Of a stretch of DNA of 64,000 nt, positions 1 through 8,600 are shown piece after piece. This DNA is from RUG100 sp050953425 (lineage in GTDB: Bacteria > Bacillota > Clostridia > Peptostreptococcales > Anaerovoracaceae): contig JBMNMQ010000004.1 of assembly GCA_050953425.1 (NCBI GenBank), forward strand, positions 1 to 64,000. The letters run 5' to 3'. Position numbers and translations under genes: made by a program. The notes below the pieces were generated by a model that was not told where the DNA came from, did no database searches, and worked only from the letters and a program-made list of their open reading frames with translations. Every line of letters begins with the position of its first letter. Within the stretch, counting starts at the first letter, position 1.

Positions 1-2
1 TG

Positions 3-296
3 GGTTTGTCACGGCGTCAGACGATGCGCGGCATCATCATACCGCAGACGATGCGCGTCGTGCTGCCGCCGGTCTCCAACGAACTGATCAACCTCGTCAA
101 GGACACCGCTCTGGCGATGGTGATCAGTCTGCCGGAGCTGATGCAGAAGTCGAGCGAAATCGTCAACCGCACCGCCGGCAACCTGGTGCCGTACCTGTAT
201 GCGGCGATCCTCTATCTGCTGTTCACGATGGTGCTGACCTACTTCCTCCATCGGCTCGAACAGCGCTTCTCCAGATACAGTGAAAAGGAGGCCTGA
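3..296 (+). CDS. Amino acid ABC transporter permease, C-terminal part (truncated by window start)
   Basis: The reading frame is open from the first bases, so only the last 97 or so codons of a longer gene are present. It begins with GLSRRQTMRGIIIPQTMR, the cytoplasmic EAA-type loop of polar amino acid (His/Glu/Gln) ABC permeases that docks on the ATPase. A hydrophobic segment follows at about residues 62-82 (YLYAAILYLLFTMVLTYFLH), then a charged C-terminus. It ends one base before the ATPase start codon, so the two form an operon and almost certainly one importer. The substrate cannot be read from this fragment. The TTG at position 6 is an internal codon, not a start. Confidence 0.88.
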   Translation, partial: GLSRRQTMRGIIIPQTMRVVLPPVSNELINLVKDTALAMVISLPELMQKSSEIVNRTAGNLVPYLYAAILYLLFTMVLTYFLHRLEQRFSRYSEKEA

Positions 297-297
297 G

Positions 298-1113
298 ATG
301 AGCAAGCTGCTGCAGATGGAACAGATTGTCAAGGATTTCAGCAACTGCCGGGCGCTTGACCATGTCGATTTTACGGTGGAGCGCGGGGAGACCGTGGCCA
401 TCATCGGCCCCTCCGGCTCGGGAAAGAGCACGCTGCTTCGCTGCGTCAACGGCCTGACCCGCATCTCGGCCGGCCGCATCACGCTGGACGGCACGACGTT
501 TGCCGATCTGCCGCCGCTGCCGGAAGGGAAGACCGGTCTCGACAGGGAACGCGGCGGACGGCGCGGGGCCGCTGCCGGCTATCTGCCGGAAAAGGAACTG
601 CAGGAAGTGTACAGCCGCACCGGTATGGTGTTTCAGCACTTCAATCTCTTTCCGCATATGACCTGTCTGGGCAATATTACATATGCGCCGATCAAAGTGC
701 GCGGCCTCGCTCCGCAGGAAGCGGAGGCCCGCGGCATGAAACTGCTGGGCATGGTCGGGCTGGAGAGCAAGCGGGACGAGTACCCGGGACGCCTTTCCGG
801 CGGCCAGAAGCAGCGCGTGGCGATTGCCCGGGCGCTGGCGATGGAGCCGGAGATCATGCTCTTTGATGAACCGACGTCGGCGCTCGATCCGGAGATCACC
901 GGCGAGGTGCTGAACGTGATGAAACAGCTGGCGGAGCGCGACATCACAATGATCGTCGTCACCCATGAGATGGGTTTTGCCCGTGAAGTGGCCGACCGCG
1001 TGCTCTTCATGGACGGCGGCCGCATTGTCGAGGAGGGTCGTCCGGAACAGATCTTTACGGCGCCGGAGAGCGAGCGTCTGCGCGGCTTTCTGCGCTCGAT
1101 GCTGCGCGCCTGA
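298..1113 (+). CDS. Polar amino acid ABC transporter ATP-binding protein (GlnQ/HisP family)
   Basis: This protein of 271 residues supplies ATP hydrolysis for the permease encoded just upstream. Walker A is GPSGSGKST (residues 37-45), the signature is LSGGQKQRVAIARAL, Walker B is IMLFDEPTSALDPE and the switch histidine lies in VTHEMGFA. These are typical of the PAAT group, which imports amino acids such as glutamine, glutamate or histidine. The start is the ATG at 298, seven bases after an AGGAGG at 285-290; a GTG at 280 overlaps that site and is less likely. Family members are usually about 240 residues. The extra length is an arginine/glycine-rich insertion at about residues 78-105, before the Q-loop (MVFQHFNLFPHMT). 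No binding-protein gene is visible; it may lie upstream of the window. Confidence 0.93.
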   Translation: MSKLLQMEQIVKDFSNCRALDHVDFTVERGETVAIIGPSGSGKSTLLRCVNGLTRISAGRITLDGTTFADLPPLPEGKTGLDRERGGRRGAAAGYLPEKELQEVYSRTGMVFQHFNLFPHMTCLGNITYAPIKVRGLAPQEAEARGMKLLGMVGLESKRDEYPGRLSGGQKQRVAIARALAMEPEIMLFDEPTSALDPEITGEVLNVMKQLAERDITMIVVTHEMGFAREVADRVLFMDGGRIVEEGRPEQIFTAPESERLRGFLRSMLRA

Positions 1114-1233
1114 AGCGGCGGTCCGGCGGCGCACCGGCGATGCCGCCTGTTGCTGCACACCGAAGGCGTCCGCGAAGCCGCGGCAGACTGCCCGCACGAA
1201 CCGAAACCCGCAAGCCCGCAAGGAGGGACGACG

Positions 1234-1539
1234 ATGGCCGAATTGTTTTCCAGACTGTTTTTCCGTCATTACGACCGCAAGATCGCCAGCGGCGAGATTG
1301 TCTTCAGCCGCATCGCGATCAGCAAGAACGACTTCACGCAGATGTGCACCGACCCAGCGCATGTACCGCCGTGGGAGGGGCTGGAGCTGCTCTGCGAAAC
1401 GATGCATCTGACTGCAGAGGAGACCGAGGAGATGCTGGCCGCGGCCCGGGCGCAGCTGGAAGCCGCGGAGCGGAAAGAAGGCGGCGGCTCCGGCGGAGAA
1501 AGCGCGGATGCATCGGATCAAGAGAAATCGGGCGATTGA
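1234..1539 (+). CDS. Hypothetical protein, 101 residues
   Basis: I do not recognise this family. The ATG at 1234 follows AAGGAGGG at 1220-1227, a strong ribosome binding site, which is the main reason to accept the gene. The protein starts MAELFSRLFFRHYDRKIASG, has a mixed hydrophobic/charged core with the phrase HLTAEETEEMLAAA, and ends in an acidic Gly/Ser-rich tail that is probably disordered. There is no signal peptide or membrane segment. It lies 120 bases after the ABC ATPase and could be co-transcribed with it. The core resembles a small helical, possibly helix-turn-helix-like fold (FSRIAISKNDFTQMCTD), but that is only an impression. Confidence 0.6.
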   Translation: MAELFSRLFFRHYDRKIASGEIVFSRIAISKNDFTQMCTDPAHVPPWEGLELLCETMHLTAEETEEMLAAARAQLEAAERKEGGGSGGESADASDQEKSGD

Positions 1540-1551
1540 AGAGCCAGCAGA

Positions 1552-1572
1552 CGCGCGAAGAGTCTTCGCGCG
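1552..1572. repeat. Perfect inverted repeat after the hypothetical gene
   Basis: CGCGCGAAGA and its exact complement TCTTCGCGCG flank a single G. It could fold as a hairpin 13 bases after a stop codon, but no T-tract follows, so a classical intrinsic terminator is not supported. Confidence 0.55.
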
Positions 1573-1847
1573 ATTCAAGCTTGCAGGGGACGGCACAGCC
1601 CGCAGAGAACATAAACCGGCACAGCCGGCAGGGAATGCTGCACCGCCCTCCGGCAGACGGAAGGCACCTGCAGGAGCCCGTGCTGCTCCCGATATTGCAG
1701 ATGCCGCCCGGAAGCGGGCGGGAGGAACGAAACGGCGGACCGATTTCGAGCAGCCAGGGCGCTGCTCTTTTCATTTGCGCCGCGGGACTTTTTACAGGAT
1801 CTTCACCGTCCGCGGCCCCTTCGGCGGTAGCCACGAGGCGGCCTTTG

Positions 1848-1856
1848 TGGTAGAAT
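1848..1856 (+). promoter_or_regulatory. Candidate extended -10 promoter of typA
   Basis: TGGTAGAAT matches the TGn-TAnnAT extended -10 pattern used at many other genes here. No good -35 is visible at the normal spacing. It is 38 bases before the typA start codon, leaving a short leader with AGAAGGAA as the ribosome binding site. Confidence 0.5.
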
Positions 1857-1893
1857 AGGAACGTTTAAAAAATAAGCGAAAGAAGGAACTTTC

Positions 1894-3777
1894 ATGGCCA
1901 AACAGCAGAAGATCATTAATGTTGCCGTCATCGCCCACGTCGATGCCGGCAAGTCGACGCTGGTGGACGCGTTTCTGGCGCAGAGCGGCGTCTTCCGCGA
2001 AAACGAGGAAGTCGTCGAATGCATCATGGACAGCGACGCCATCGAGCGCGAGCGCGGCATCACCATTTATTCCAAGAACTGTTCGGTGATGCACGGCGAT
2101 GTCAAGATCAATATCGTCGACACACCGGGACACGCCGACTTCAGCTCCGAGGTGGAGCGCATCATCAAGACGGTTGACACCGTCATTCTTCTTGTCGACA
2201 GCAGCGAGGGTCCGATGCCGCAGACGCGGTTCGTGCTCAAGAAATCCCTGGAACAGGGACTGAACCCGATCCTGCTGATCAACAAGATCGACAAGAAAGA
2301 CGCCCGCATTGATGAGGTGATCGACGAAGTCTATGAACTCTTCATGGATCTCGACGCCAGCGACGAACAGCTGGATTTCCCGATTCTCTACGGCATCGCC
2401 CGGCAGGGCATCGTCGTCCGCGACCCGGCCGACGCCGCCGGCGTGAAGGTGGAATCCGGCGGTACCCGGCGCAGGCACAGCGCCGTCGGCGAGGGCGGCC
2501 TCGACATCACGCCGCTGTTTGACACCATCACCAGCCACTGTCAGCCCTATCCGGATTACCGCGATCAGCCGCTGCAGCTGCAGATCTCGACGCTGGCTTA
2601 CGATGATTACATCGGCCGGCTCGGCATCGGCCGCATCACTCAGGGCACGCTCAAAGAAGCGCAGACTGTCGGCGTCTGCCGCGGTGACGGCGAGCCCGCG
2701 CAGCGCAAGATCAACCAGGTCTTCGTCTATCGCGGCCTCTCCCGCGTACCGGTGGAAGAAGCGCAGTGCGGCGACATCGTCGTGGTCTCCGGTATTGCCG
2801 ACATTTCCATCGGCGAGACGATCACGGACCTCGATAATCCGCAGCCGATGGAAATGATTCACATTGAAGAGCCGACGCTGTCGATGAACTTCATGGTCAA
2901 CGACTCGCCGTTTGCCGGCCGGGTCGGCAGATTCGTCACCAGCCGCCATCTGCGCGAGCGCCTGAAGAAAGAGCTCGAGGTCAATGTCGGTCTCGAGGTG
3001 GAGGAGACCGATTCCACCGACAGCTTCAAGGTCTCCGGCCGCGGTGAACTGCATCTCTCGATTCTGATCGAGAACATGCGCCGCGAGGGGTATGAACTGG
3101 CCGTCAGCAAGCCGGAGGTCATTCTCCATCGCGACGAGAAGGGAAAGCGCCTCGAGCCGGTCGAGGAAGTGATCATTTCGGTGCCGGATGAATATTCCGG
3201 TTCGGTGATCTCCAAGCTCAACCTGCGCAAGGGCATGATGAAGGAAATGAACAGCGAGAACGGCTACTCGCATCTCGAATATCTGGTGCCGACGCGGGGC
3301 CTGCTCGGCTACCGTACCGAATTCATCAACGACACCCGCGGCGAGGGGACGATGGTGCGCCGCTTTGATTCCTTTGCTCCGTGGAAGGGCGAGATTCCGC
3401 AGCGCGTCAGCGGTGTGGCGATCGCCCAGGAGCACGGCGTCTCCACCCCGTACGCGCTGAACACGATCCAGGAGCGCGTGCATATGTTCATCGGCCCCGG
3501 GGTCGAGGTCTACGAGGGCATGATCGTCGGTGAAAACAGCCGCTCCGACGACATGGTCGTCAACCCTTGCAAGATGAAGAAAGCCAGCAATATGCGGGCC
3601 GCCGGCAGCGACGAAAACGTCCATCTGGCGCCGCCGATCGAATTCTCCCTCGAGGAAGCGCTGGAATTCATCAACGACGACGAGCTGGTGGAAGTTGTCC
3701 CCGACGACATACGCCTGCGCAAAAAACTGCTCAAGGAACTGGATCGCAGGAGGCAGCGGAACGCAAATGGCAGATAA
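1894..3777 (+). CDS. typA: Ribosome-associated GTPase TypA/BipA
   Basis: TypA/BipA is a translational GTPase of the EF-G family that acts on the ribosome and supports 50S assembly and stress or cold growth. The 627-residue length fits the family (about 605-615) with a small insertion. The G domain is complete: AHVDAGKST (G1, residues 14-22), RGIT (G2), DTPGH (G3) and NKID (G4). The C-terminal part includes GRGELHLSILIENMRREG and TRGLLGYR, diagnostic for TypA. A short arginine-rich insertion at about residues 188-200 (SGGTRRRHSAVGEGG) sits between the G domain and domain II and is not normal for the family. The last 11 bases overlap the mscS gene, so the two are likely translationally coupled. 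Confidence 0.97.
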   Translation: MAKQQKIINVAVIAHVDAGKSTLVDAFLAQSGVFRENEEVVECIMDSDAIERERGITIYSKNCSVMHGDVKINIVDTPGHADFSSEVERIIKTVDTVILLVDSSEGPMPQTRFVLKKSLEQGLNPILLINKIDKKDARIDEVIDEVYELFMDLDASDEQLDFPILYGIARQGIVVRDPADAAGVKVESGGTRRRHSAVGEGGLDITPLFDTITSHCQPYPDYRDQPLQLQISTLAYDDYIGRLGIGRITQGTLKEAQTVGVCRGDGEPAQRKINQVFVYRGLSRVPVEEAQCGDIVVVSGIADISIGETITDLDNPQPMEMIHIEEPTLSMNFMVNDSPFAGRVGRFVTSRHLRERLKKELEVNVGLEVEETDSTDSFKVSGRGELHLSILIENMRREGYELAVSKPEVILHRDEKGKRLEPVEEVIISVPDEYSGSVISKLNLRKGMMKEMNSENGYSHLEYLVPTRGLLGYRTEFINDTRGEGTMVRRFDSFAPWKGEIPQRVSGVAIAQEHGVSTPYALNTIQERVHMFIGPGVEVYEGMIVGENSRSDDMVVNPCKMKKASNMRAAGSDENVHLAPPIEFSLEEALEFINDDELVEVVPDDIRLRKKLLKELDRRRQRNANGR

Positions 3778-4570
3778 ATTCATCGAGATGCTGCCGACGA
3801 TCATTCAGGCCGGCGTGATCTTCCTGATCGGCTTTGGCGTGATCAAGCTGATCCTGCTGATCATGAAGCGGGCGCTGAAAAAGAGCACGGTCGATCCGTC
3901 GCTGCACAAGTTCCTGCACAATGCGGTGCAGATCGTGCTGATGATCGTCCTCATCCTGATCGTTCTCAGCCACCTGAAGATCCAGACCGCTTCGCTGGTG
4001 ACGCTGCTCGGCGTCGGCACCGCGGCCATCGCGCTGGCGCTGAAGGACAGCCTCAGCAATGTCGCCGGCGGCATCGTCGTGATGTTCACCAAGCCGTTCA
4101 CACAGGATGATTTCGTCGACATCGACGGCACGCAGGGTCTGGTGCAGCACATCGATCTGATGCTGACGACGCTGAAAACCTACGGCAACAAGGTGGTCAC
4201 GATCCCCAACGGCAAGGTGGTCAACGCCGTGATCGTCAATTACTCCCGGGAGGAGCTGCGCCGGGTCGATCTCAAGCTCGGCATCGCCTACGGCGCCGAT
4301 CTGCAGACCGCCAGGGAGGTGCTGCTCCGTCTGGCGGCCGACGATGCCCGCGTGCTCGGGGATCCGGCGCCGTTTGTCGGCGTCGCTTCCTGCGGCGACA
4401 GCGCCGTGGAGCTGGACTACCGCGTCTGGACGAAGACAGAAAACTACTGGGACGTGCAGTACGATCTGTCGGAGGGCGCCAAGCTGGCGTTTGAAAAAGC
4501 CGGTATCGAAATCCCGTATCCGCAGATGGACGTGCACCTGGTGCAGCCGGCGGCGGACGCAGTGCAGTAA
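3767..4570 (+). CDS. mscS: MscS-family small-conductance mechanosensitive channel
   Basis: The product is a 267-residue membrane protein of the MscS type, which opens under membrane tension and releases solutes on osmotic downshock. Three hydrophobic helices lie at about residues 8-33, 50-70 and 76-105. The third is the Gly/Ala-rich pore helix (LLGVGTAAIALALKDSLSN), followed by the MscS beta domain (TVTIPNGK-like stretch at VVTIPNGKVVNAVIVNYS) and an alpha/beta C-terminal domain. The length is close to E. coli MscS (286). The start at 3767 lies inside the end of typA. An upstream in-frame start at 3695 would add 24 residues that read as typA shadow. AGGAGG at 3748-3753 is somewhat distant from the ATG. 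Confidence 0.93.
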   Translation: MADKFIEMLPTIIQAGVIFLIGFGVIKLILLIMKRALKKSTVDPSLHKFLHNAVQIVLMIVLILIVLSHLKIQTASLVTLLGVGTAAIALALKDSLSNVAGGIVVMFTKPFTQDDFVDIDGTQGLVQHIDLMLTTLKTYGNKVVTIPNGKVVNAVIVNYSREELRRVDLKLGIAYGADLQTAREVLLRLAADDARVLGDPAPFVGVASCGDSAVELDYRVWTKTENYWDVQYDLSEGAKLAFEKAGIEIPYPQMDVHLVQPAADAVQ

Positions 4571-4676
4571 TCGAGCAGGCCGGCGGCGTGTGTGCTGTCG
4601 CTGCGGACGATGCTGCTCCGCGACTGGCCCGGTGCAGCGGTCCCGGAACGGCGCCCGGTATTGAAGGAGAAGAAAA

Positions 4677-4874
4677 ATGGGTAATTCCCTGCTTGGCAAC
4701 GTCATCTATTTCTGGATTTTTATCATCGGCGGCGTCTTCGTCGCGCACCTGTTCGGCCTGCCGCTGCAGGGACGGAGCATGATCCTCTTTCTCGTCGTGC
4801 TGACACTGGTGTACTGGGGCCTTGCGTTTCTGCGCTATGCGAGGCAGCGGCGCAGGGATAACCGCGAGGAATAA
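4677..4874 (+). CDS. Small membrane protein, 65 residues
   Basis: A short protein with two predicted membrane helices at about residues 7-29 (VIYFWIFIIGGVFVAHLFGL) and 34-52 (MILFLVVLTLVYWGLAFL), followed by a strongly basic tail (RYARQRRRDNREE) that should stay in the cytoplasm. AAGGAG at 4664-4669 supports the ATG at 4677. I do not recognise the family. It lies about 100 bases after mscS on the same strand and may be co-transcribed; a role as a small partner of the channel is only a guess. Confidence 0.6.
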   Translation: MGNSLLGNVIYFWIFIIGGVFVAHLFGLPLQGRSMILFLVVLTLVYWGLAFLRYARQRRRDNREE

Positions 4875-4960
4875 TGAGCGGAAAACCGGGGCGCTGTGAA
4901 TGACGGATCGCGGAGTGAGTGAACGAAACATCGCGGGGAGAAGCAGCGGGGACCGCCGGG

Positions 4961-5068
4961 CGCTGTGAACGAAAAACTGCCGGGCGCAGTGAACGAAAAA
5001 CTGCCGGGGGCAGTGAACGAAAAACCGCCGGGCGCTGTGAACGAGAAACTGCCGGGCGCTGTGAACGG
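4961..5068. repeat. 24-bp intergenic tandem repeat, about 4.5 copies
   Basis: Four consecutive 24-bp units begin at 4961, 4985, 5009 and 5033, with a partial fifth at 5057. The consensus is CGCNGTGAACGAAAAACTGC plus CGGG, with only one to three differences between copies. Looser echoes precede it from about 4890. It fills the gap between the small membrane protein and the cysteine-rich protein. Because 24 is a multiple of 3 a frame stays open across it, but no gene start supports translation. Confidence 0.9.
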
Positions 5069-5121
5069 CGAGTTGCGGAGAACAGAAAACGGGCACTGCG
5101 GATCAGTGAGGAGGGCCGGCC

Positions 5122-5403
5122 ATGGACAATTATAAATTCGTGCAGAACAGCCGCTGCGAATACTTTCCCTGCCATCAGGGCCTCGAAAAAAAGGACTTCA
5201 ACTGCCTGTTCTGCTACTGCCCGCTCTATGCGCTGGGGCGCGACTGCGGCGGTGCCTTTCGCTACGACCCCGAGACCGGCATCAAGGACTGCAGTGACTG
5301 TCTGCTGCCGCATCGCCGTCAGCAGTACGACCGCATCGTGCGCAGCTGCGGCCGGCTGATCGAGCTCGTCCGTGAGGACGGCACGAAGAAAAGCGGCCGC
5401 TGA
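5122..5403 (+). CDS. Cysteine-rich small domain protein
   Basis: This 93-residue protein belongs to the cysteine-rich small domain family found mainly in anaerobes and methanogens. It has at least nine cysteines arranged as RCEYFPCH, CLFCYCPLY, RDCGG and KDCSDCLLPH, which suggests a bound metal or iron-sulfur cluster. The molecular function of the family is not established. The ATG at 5122 is preceded by GGAGG at about 5109-5113. The gene is flanked on both sides by intergenic tandem repeats, so its operon status is unclear. Confidence 0.85.
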   Translation: MDNYKFVQNSRCEYFPCHQGLEKKDFNCLFCYCPLYALGRDCGGAFRYDPETGIKDCSDCLLPHRRQQYDRIVRSCGRLIELVREDGTKKSGR

Positions 5404-5437
5404 AGCCGCAGCCGCTGCGGTGACACGCTGCCCCGCT

Positions 5438-5580
5438 CGGCAGAAAGGCAGACGGACGATCCCGTCGGCAGAGAAACGGTACAGCCGATTCGGTCGGCAG
5501 AAAGGCAGACGGACGATTCCGCCGGCAGAGAAACGGCACGGCTGATCCCGCCGGCAGAGCGGCAGCACGGCCGATCCCGC
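5438..5580. repeat. 28/29-bp intergenic tandem repeat upstream of dnaE
   Basis: Five units start at 5438, 5466, 5495, 5523 and 5552, each beginning CGGCAGA and ending near GATCCCGC. Units alternate between 28 and 29 bp, so the first four form two copies of a 57-bp higher-order repeat. A sixth partial copy runs directly into the dnaE ribosome binding site (AAGGAG, 5591-5596). The array is not part of any supported gene. Confidence 0.9.
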
Positions 5581-5604
5581 CGGCAGAGAGAAGGAGCAAT
5601 TGCG

Positions 5605-8600
5605 ATGGCGTTCACGCATCTCCATGTACATACCGAATACTCGCTCCTCGACGGCGCGGCCCGCATCAAGGATCTGGTTCGCCGTGCGGTGGAACTGGGC
5701 ATGGATTCTCTGGCCATCACCGATCACGGCGCCATGTTCGGCGTCGTGCCGTTTTACCGCGCCTGCAGGGAGAACAGCATCCGGCCGATTATCGGCTGCG
5801 AGGTCTATACGGCGGTGCGCAGCCGCCTCGACCGCGATCCGGTGCAGGACCGGCAGCGCGGTCATCTGATTCTCCTGGCCGAGAACAGCGAGGGCTACCA
5901 CAATCTCGTGCACATCGTTTCCCGCGGCTACACCGAGGGCTTTTACCACAAGCCGCGCATCGACAAGGAGGTGCTGCGGCAGTACAGCGGCGGCATCATC
6001 GCGCTCTCGGCCTGTCTGCAGGGCGACGTGCAGCGCCATCTGGTCAACCGCGACTACAGCGGTGCCAGGAAAGAGGCGCTGGAGCTGCGCGAGATCTTCG
6101 GCGACGGAAATTTCTATCTCGAAATTCAGGATCAGGGGCTGTCCGATGAGGCGCGCATCCGCCCCGACCTGCTGCGCCTGCATGAAGAGACCGGCATTCC
6201 GCTGGCGGCGACCAACGATGTCCACTACGTGCGCCGCGAAGACGCCGAAACGCATGACGTCCTGCTCTGCATTCAGACCGGCTCCCGGATCGAGGACGAG
6301 GATCGCATGCGCTTCGCCAACGATCAGTTCTACCTTAAGAGTGAAGAGGAGATGCGGGCGCTGTTCGCCGACCTGCCGGAAGCCTGCGACAACACGGCCG
6401 CGATCGCCGCGCGCTGTGACGTCGAGTTTCAGTTCGGCGAGCACTTTCTGCCCGAATACCACGCTCCCGACGGCATCGATAACAGCACATATCTGCGCCG
6501 GCTCTGCGAACAGGGCCTGGCCGAGCGCTATGCGGAGATCACGCCGGAGCTGCGGCAGCGGCTCGATTACGAGCTGTCGGTGATCGAGGAGATGGGCTTT
6601 GTCGAGTATTTTCTGATCGTCTGGGACTTCGTTCACTATGCGCGCTCGCAGAACATCCCGGTGGGGCCGGGACGCGGCTCCGCCGTCGGCAGCCTCGTTG
6701 CTTACACGCTGCATATCACCAGCGTCGACCCGCTGCAGTTCGGCCTGATCTTCGAGCGCTTTCTCAATCCGGAACGCAACAGTATGCCCGACATCGACAT
6801 CGATTTCTGCGATGAGCGGCGCGGTGAAGTCATCGACTATGTGATTCGCCGCTACGGCAGCGACAAGGTCTGCCAGATCATTTCCTTCGGCACCTTCCAG
6901 GCCAAGGCAGCGGTGCGCGACGTCGGCCGCGTGCTCGACCTGACCTATGCCGAGACCGACGCCATCGCCAAGGCCATCCCCAACCAGCTGAAGATCACCA
7001 TCGATCAGGCGCTGCAGATGAACCCGGCGCTGCAGCAGCGCTATGACAGCGAGCCGATGGTGCGCCGGGTGCTCGACCTCAGCCGCGGCATCGAGGGCAT
7101 GCCGCGGCACGCTTCGACGCATGCCGCCGGCGTCGTCATCACCCGCAGCGCCACCGACGAGTATGTGCCGCTGTACCGCATGGACAAGGGCATTTCTACG
7201 CAGTACGAAAAGGACGACATCGAGGCGCTCGGTCTTTTAAAGATGGACTTTCTCGGCCTGCGCAATCTTTCGATCCTCCGCGATGCCAACGAGATGATCG
7301 CCGCCAATCACGGCGTCGAGGTCGATCTCGCGCATATGACCTACGACGACCCGGCGGTCTTTCAACTGATTTCCTCCGGCAATACGGCCGGCGTCTTCCA
7401 GCTGGAATCACCGGGCATGACCGGGGTCATGAAGCGCCTGCGGCCCGACTGCCTCGACGATATCATTGCCGGCATCTCGCTGTTCCGGCCCGGCCCGATG
7501 GCAAACATCGATGTCTACATCGACAACAAGCGGCATCCGGATCAGATTCGCTATCTCCACCCGCTGCTCGAACCGATCCTTGCCGATACCTACGGCGTCA
7601 TGGTCTACCAGGAACAGGTGATGCGGATCGTCCGCGATCTCGCCGGCTTTTCCTACGGCCATTCCGATCTGCTGCGGCGCTCGATGAGCAAGAAGAACGT
7701 CGAAGCGATGGCGGCGGAGCGGGACGGCTTTCTCGACGGCGCCGAGAAAAACGGCGTGCCGCGCGAGATCGGCGAGCAGATTTTCGCACAGATGGTCAGC
7801 TTCGGCCAGTATGCGTTCAACAAATCGCACGCCGCCGCCTATGCCGTGCTCGGCTATCAGACCGCCTGGCAGAAGACGTACTATCCGGTCGAATTCATGG
7901 CTGCGCTGCTATCGTCGGTGATGGGCAGCGCTTCCCAGACCGCCCGCTATGTCCGCAACTGCCGCGAAATGGGCATCGAGGTGCTGCCGCCGGATGTCAA
8001 TGAGAGCGAGAAGAAATTCACCGCCCGCGACGGCCGCATCCGCTTCGGGCTGCTGGCCGTCAAAAACGTCGGCGCCGGCGTCATCGACGCCATCGTCGAG
8101 GCGCGCGAAAGCCGCGGCTGTCCGCACGATATCTTTACGTTCTTCGAACAGATCGATGTGCGCCGCATCAACAAAAAAGCCATCGAGAGCCTGATCCGCG
8201 CCGGGGCGTTTGACAGCCTCGACGGAAACCGGGCACAGAAAATGGCCGTCTTTGAAGGGCTGATCGAATCGGCGCAGAACGATTCCCGCAACAACGTCAG
8301 CGGCCAGATCTCGCTCTTTCAGACCAGCAGCGAAGTCATGAAGGAAGGCACCGGCGGGCAGCTGCCGCAGGTGCGGGAATTTCCCTCCGAGGTGCGCAGC
8401 GCGATGGAAAAGGAAATGCTGGGCGTTTACCTCAGCAACCATCCGCTCGATGCTTATGAGGCGGACATCCGCCGTCTGGTGACAGTCACGTCGCAGGATC
8501 TGCGCGATGCCCTGCAGGCGGCCGAAGAGGCGGCGGCGAACGCGGCCGCCGCGGCAGCGGGTGGTCTGAATGCGGCTGCGGGAGGACCGCCGGGGACGAC

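Larger units (their letters stand above)
1540..1893 (+). other. Intergenic region (354 bp) with palindrome and typA promoter
   Basis: No convincing gene here: the open frames lack ribosome binding sites and read as GC-rich noise. Two sites stand out. A perfect 10-bp inverted repeat with a one-base centre lies at 1552-1572, just after the preceding stop codon. A candidate promoter for typA lies at 1848-1856. Confidence 0.6.

Noticed and set aside
1508..1858. 116-codon frame upstream of typA
   Set aside because: It starts inside the previous gene, has no ribosome binding site and runs over the typA promoter.
4919..5359. 146-codon plus-strand frame across the 24-bp repeat
   Set aside because: It runs out of frame into the cysteine-rich gene and consists mostly of repeat translation, with no ribosome binding site.
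4961..5580. Possible CRISPR array upstream of dnaE
   Set aside because: The units are directly tandem without unique spacers, and no cas genes are present.
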